NCBI RefSeq assembly: GCF_041296385.1
Contig: NC_091018.1
Coordinates: 2,673,501 to 2,737,500 of the forward strand
Source of the DNA: Aphelocoma coerulescens
Taxonomy: Eukaryota > Chordata > Aves > Passeriformes > Corvidae
Reading direction: 5' to 3'
Length of the DNA: 64,000 nucleotides
The notes below the pieces were generated by a model, which had not been told where the DNA came from, did not search any database, and saw only the letters and a program-made list of their open reading frames with translations. The translations under genes and the position numbers were made by a program. This document shows positions 63,808 through 64,000 of this stretch, in pieces; the first letter of the stretch is position 1; the number at the start of each line of letters is the position of its first letter.

Positions 63808-64000
63808 TGTATCCTGCAGCCATAGGGAGGAGAAGAGAGAAGATCCAACAGGCAGGAATTGTGCAGCAAGATTGATTTATTTAATTATTTTACAAACTCT
63901 TTTATAGACTTTTTTCTTCATAGTCTAATTGGACAAAGGATCAGCCACCCCTTGGGGGTGATTGGCTAAAATCCTAAAACATCCATCGTCAAAATATTTT
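63808..64000 (-). mobile_element. Endogenous-retrovirus-type LTR, partial (U5, R and part of U3)
   Basis: Read on the minus strand, in order from the right edge: two CCAAT boxes (complement at 63961-63965 and 63928-63932), a TATAAAAG box (complement at 63899-63906), then about 20 bases later a polyadenylation signal AATAAA (complement at 63876-63881), then a short R/U5-like stretch ending in CA at 63808. This promoter-plus-poly(A) arrangement is that of a retroviral LTR, and the overall phrasing resembles songbird ERV LTRs I have seen; I cannot name the family. The start of U3 lies beyond the window. No retroviral coding sequence is seen at lower coordinates, so this is either a solo LTR or the 3' LTR of a copy whose interior lies to the right. 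Confidence 0.75.

Overview
The window looks like vertebrate nuclear DNA from a bird, most likely a songbird. The evidence is several 5'-truncated CR1 LINE fragments in typical avian form, one ending in the ATTCTGTG octamer array that marks a CR1 3' end, plus an endogenous-retrovirus-type LTR at the right edge. AT-rich, CpG-poor sequence with very many A/T homopolymers and CAAA/GTTT-type low-complexity tracts fits the same picture. The exact species and the flanking genes cannot be read from the window.

I find no protein-coding gene, no exon I can defend, and no tRNA, rRNA or CRISPR array. Open frames are short (the longest is about 215 codons), overlap on both strands, encode low-complexity or unrecognised peptides, and in several cases are simply translations of CR1. 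The window is best described as intergenic sequence or the inside of a very large intron.

Layout: 1-8700 is unique AT-rich sequence with a possible very old CR1-like trace near 4.3 kb. At 8711-9030 a T-rich tract abuts a minus-strand CR1 with an internal deletion. At 9-17.4 kb the sequence is unique with T-rich and ATT microsatellites. A young-looking minus-strand CR1 lies at 17.45-17.69 kb, a GC-richer patch at 18.5-19.4 kb, and plus-strand CR1 tails at 21.0-21.2 kb and 27.1-27.4 kb. The 27.4-36.5 kb stretch is unique and holds a fold-back inverted repeat (29.5 kb), a 30-bp tandem duplication (30.6 kb) and a possible conserved non-coding block (31.4-31.7 kb). Older minus-strand CR1 copies lie at 36.56-37.0 kb and 40.69-41.0 kb. 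From 41.0 to 63.8 kb the sequence is again unique, with long A/T tracts, a candidate regulatory block at 46.88-47.56 kb, and a 12-bp perfect hairpin at 62.7 kb. The last ~190 bp (63808-64000) is the U5-R-U3 part of a minus-strand LTR that runs off the window.

No functional system of interacting genes is present. The most unusual local structures are the fold-back repeat at 29.5 kb, the CR1 with an A-rich downstream tract at 8.7-9.0 kb, and the LTR at the right end. None amounts to a new biological system on the evidence available here.
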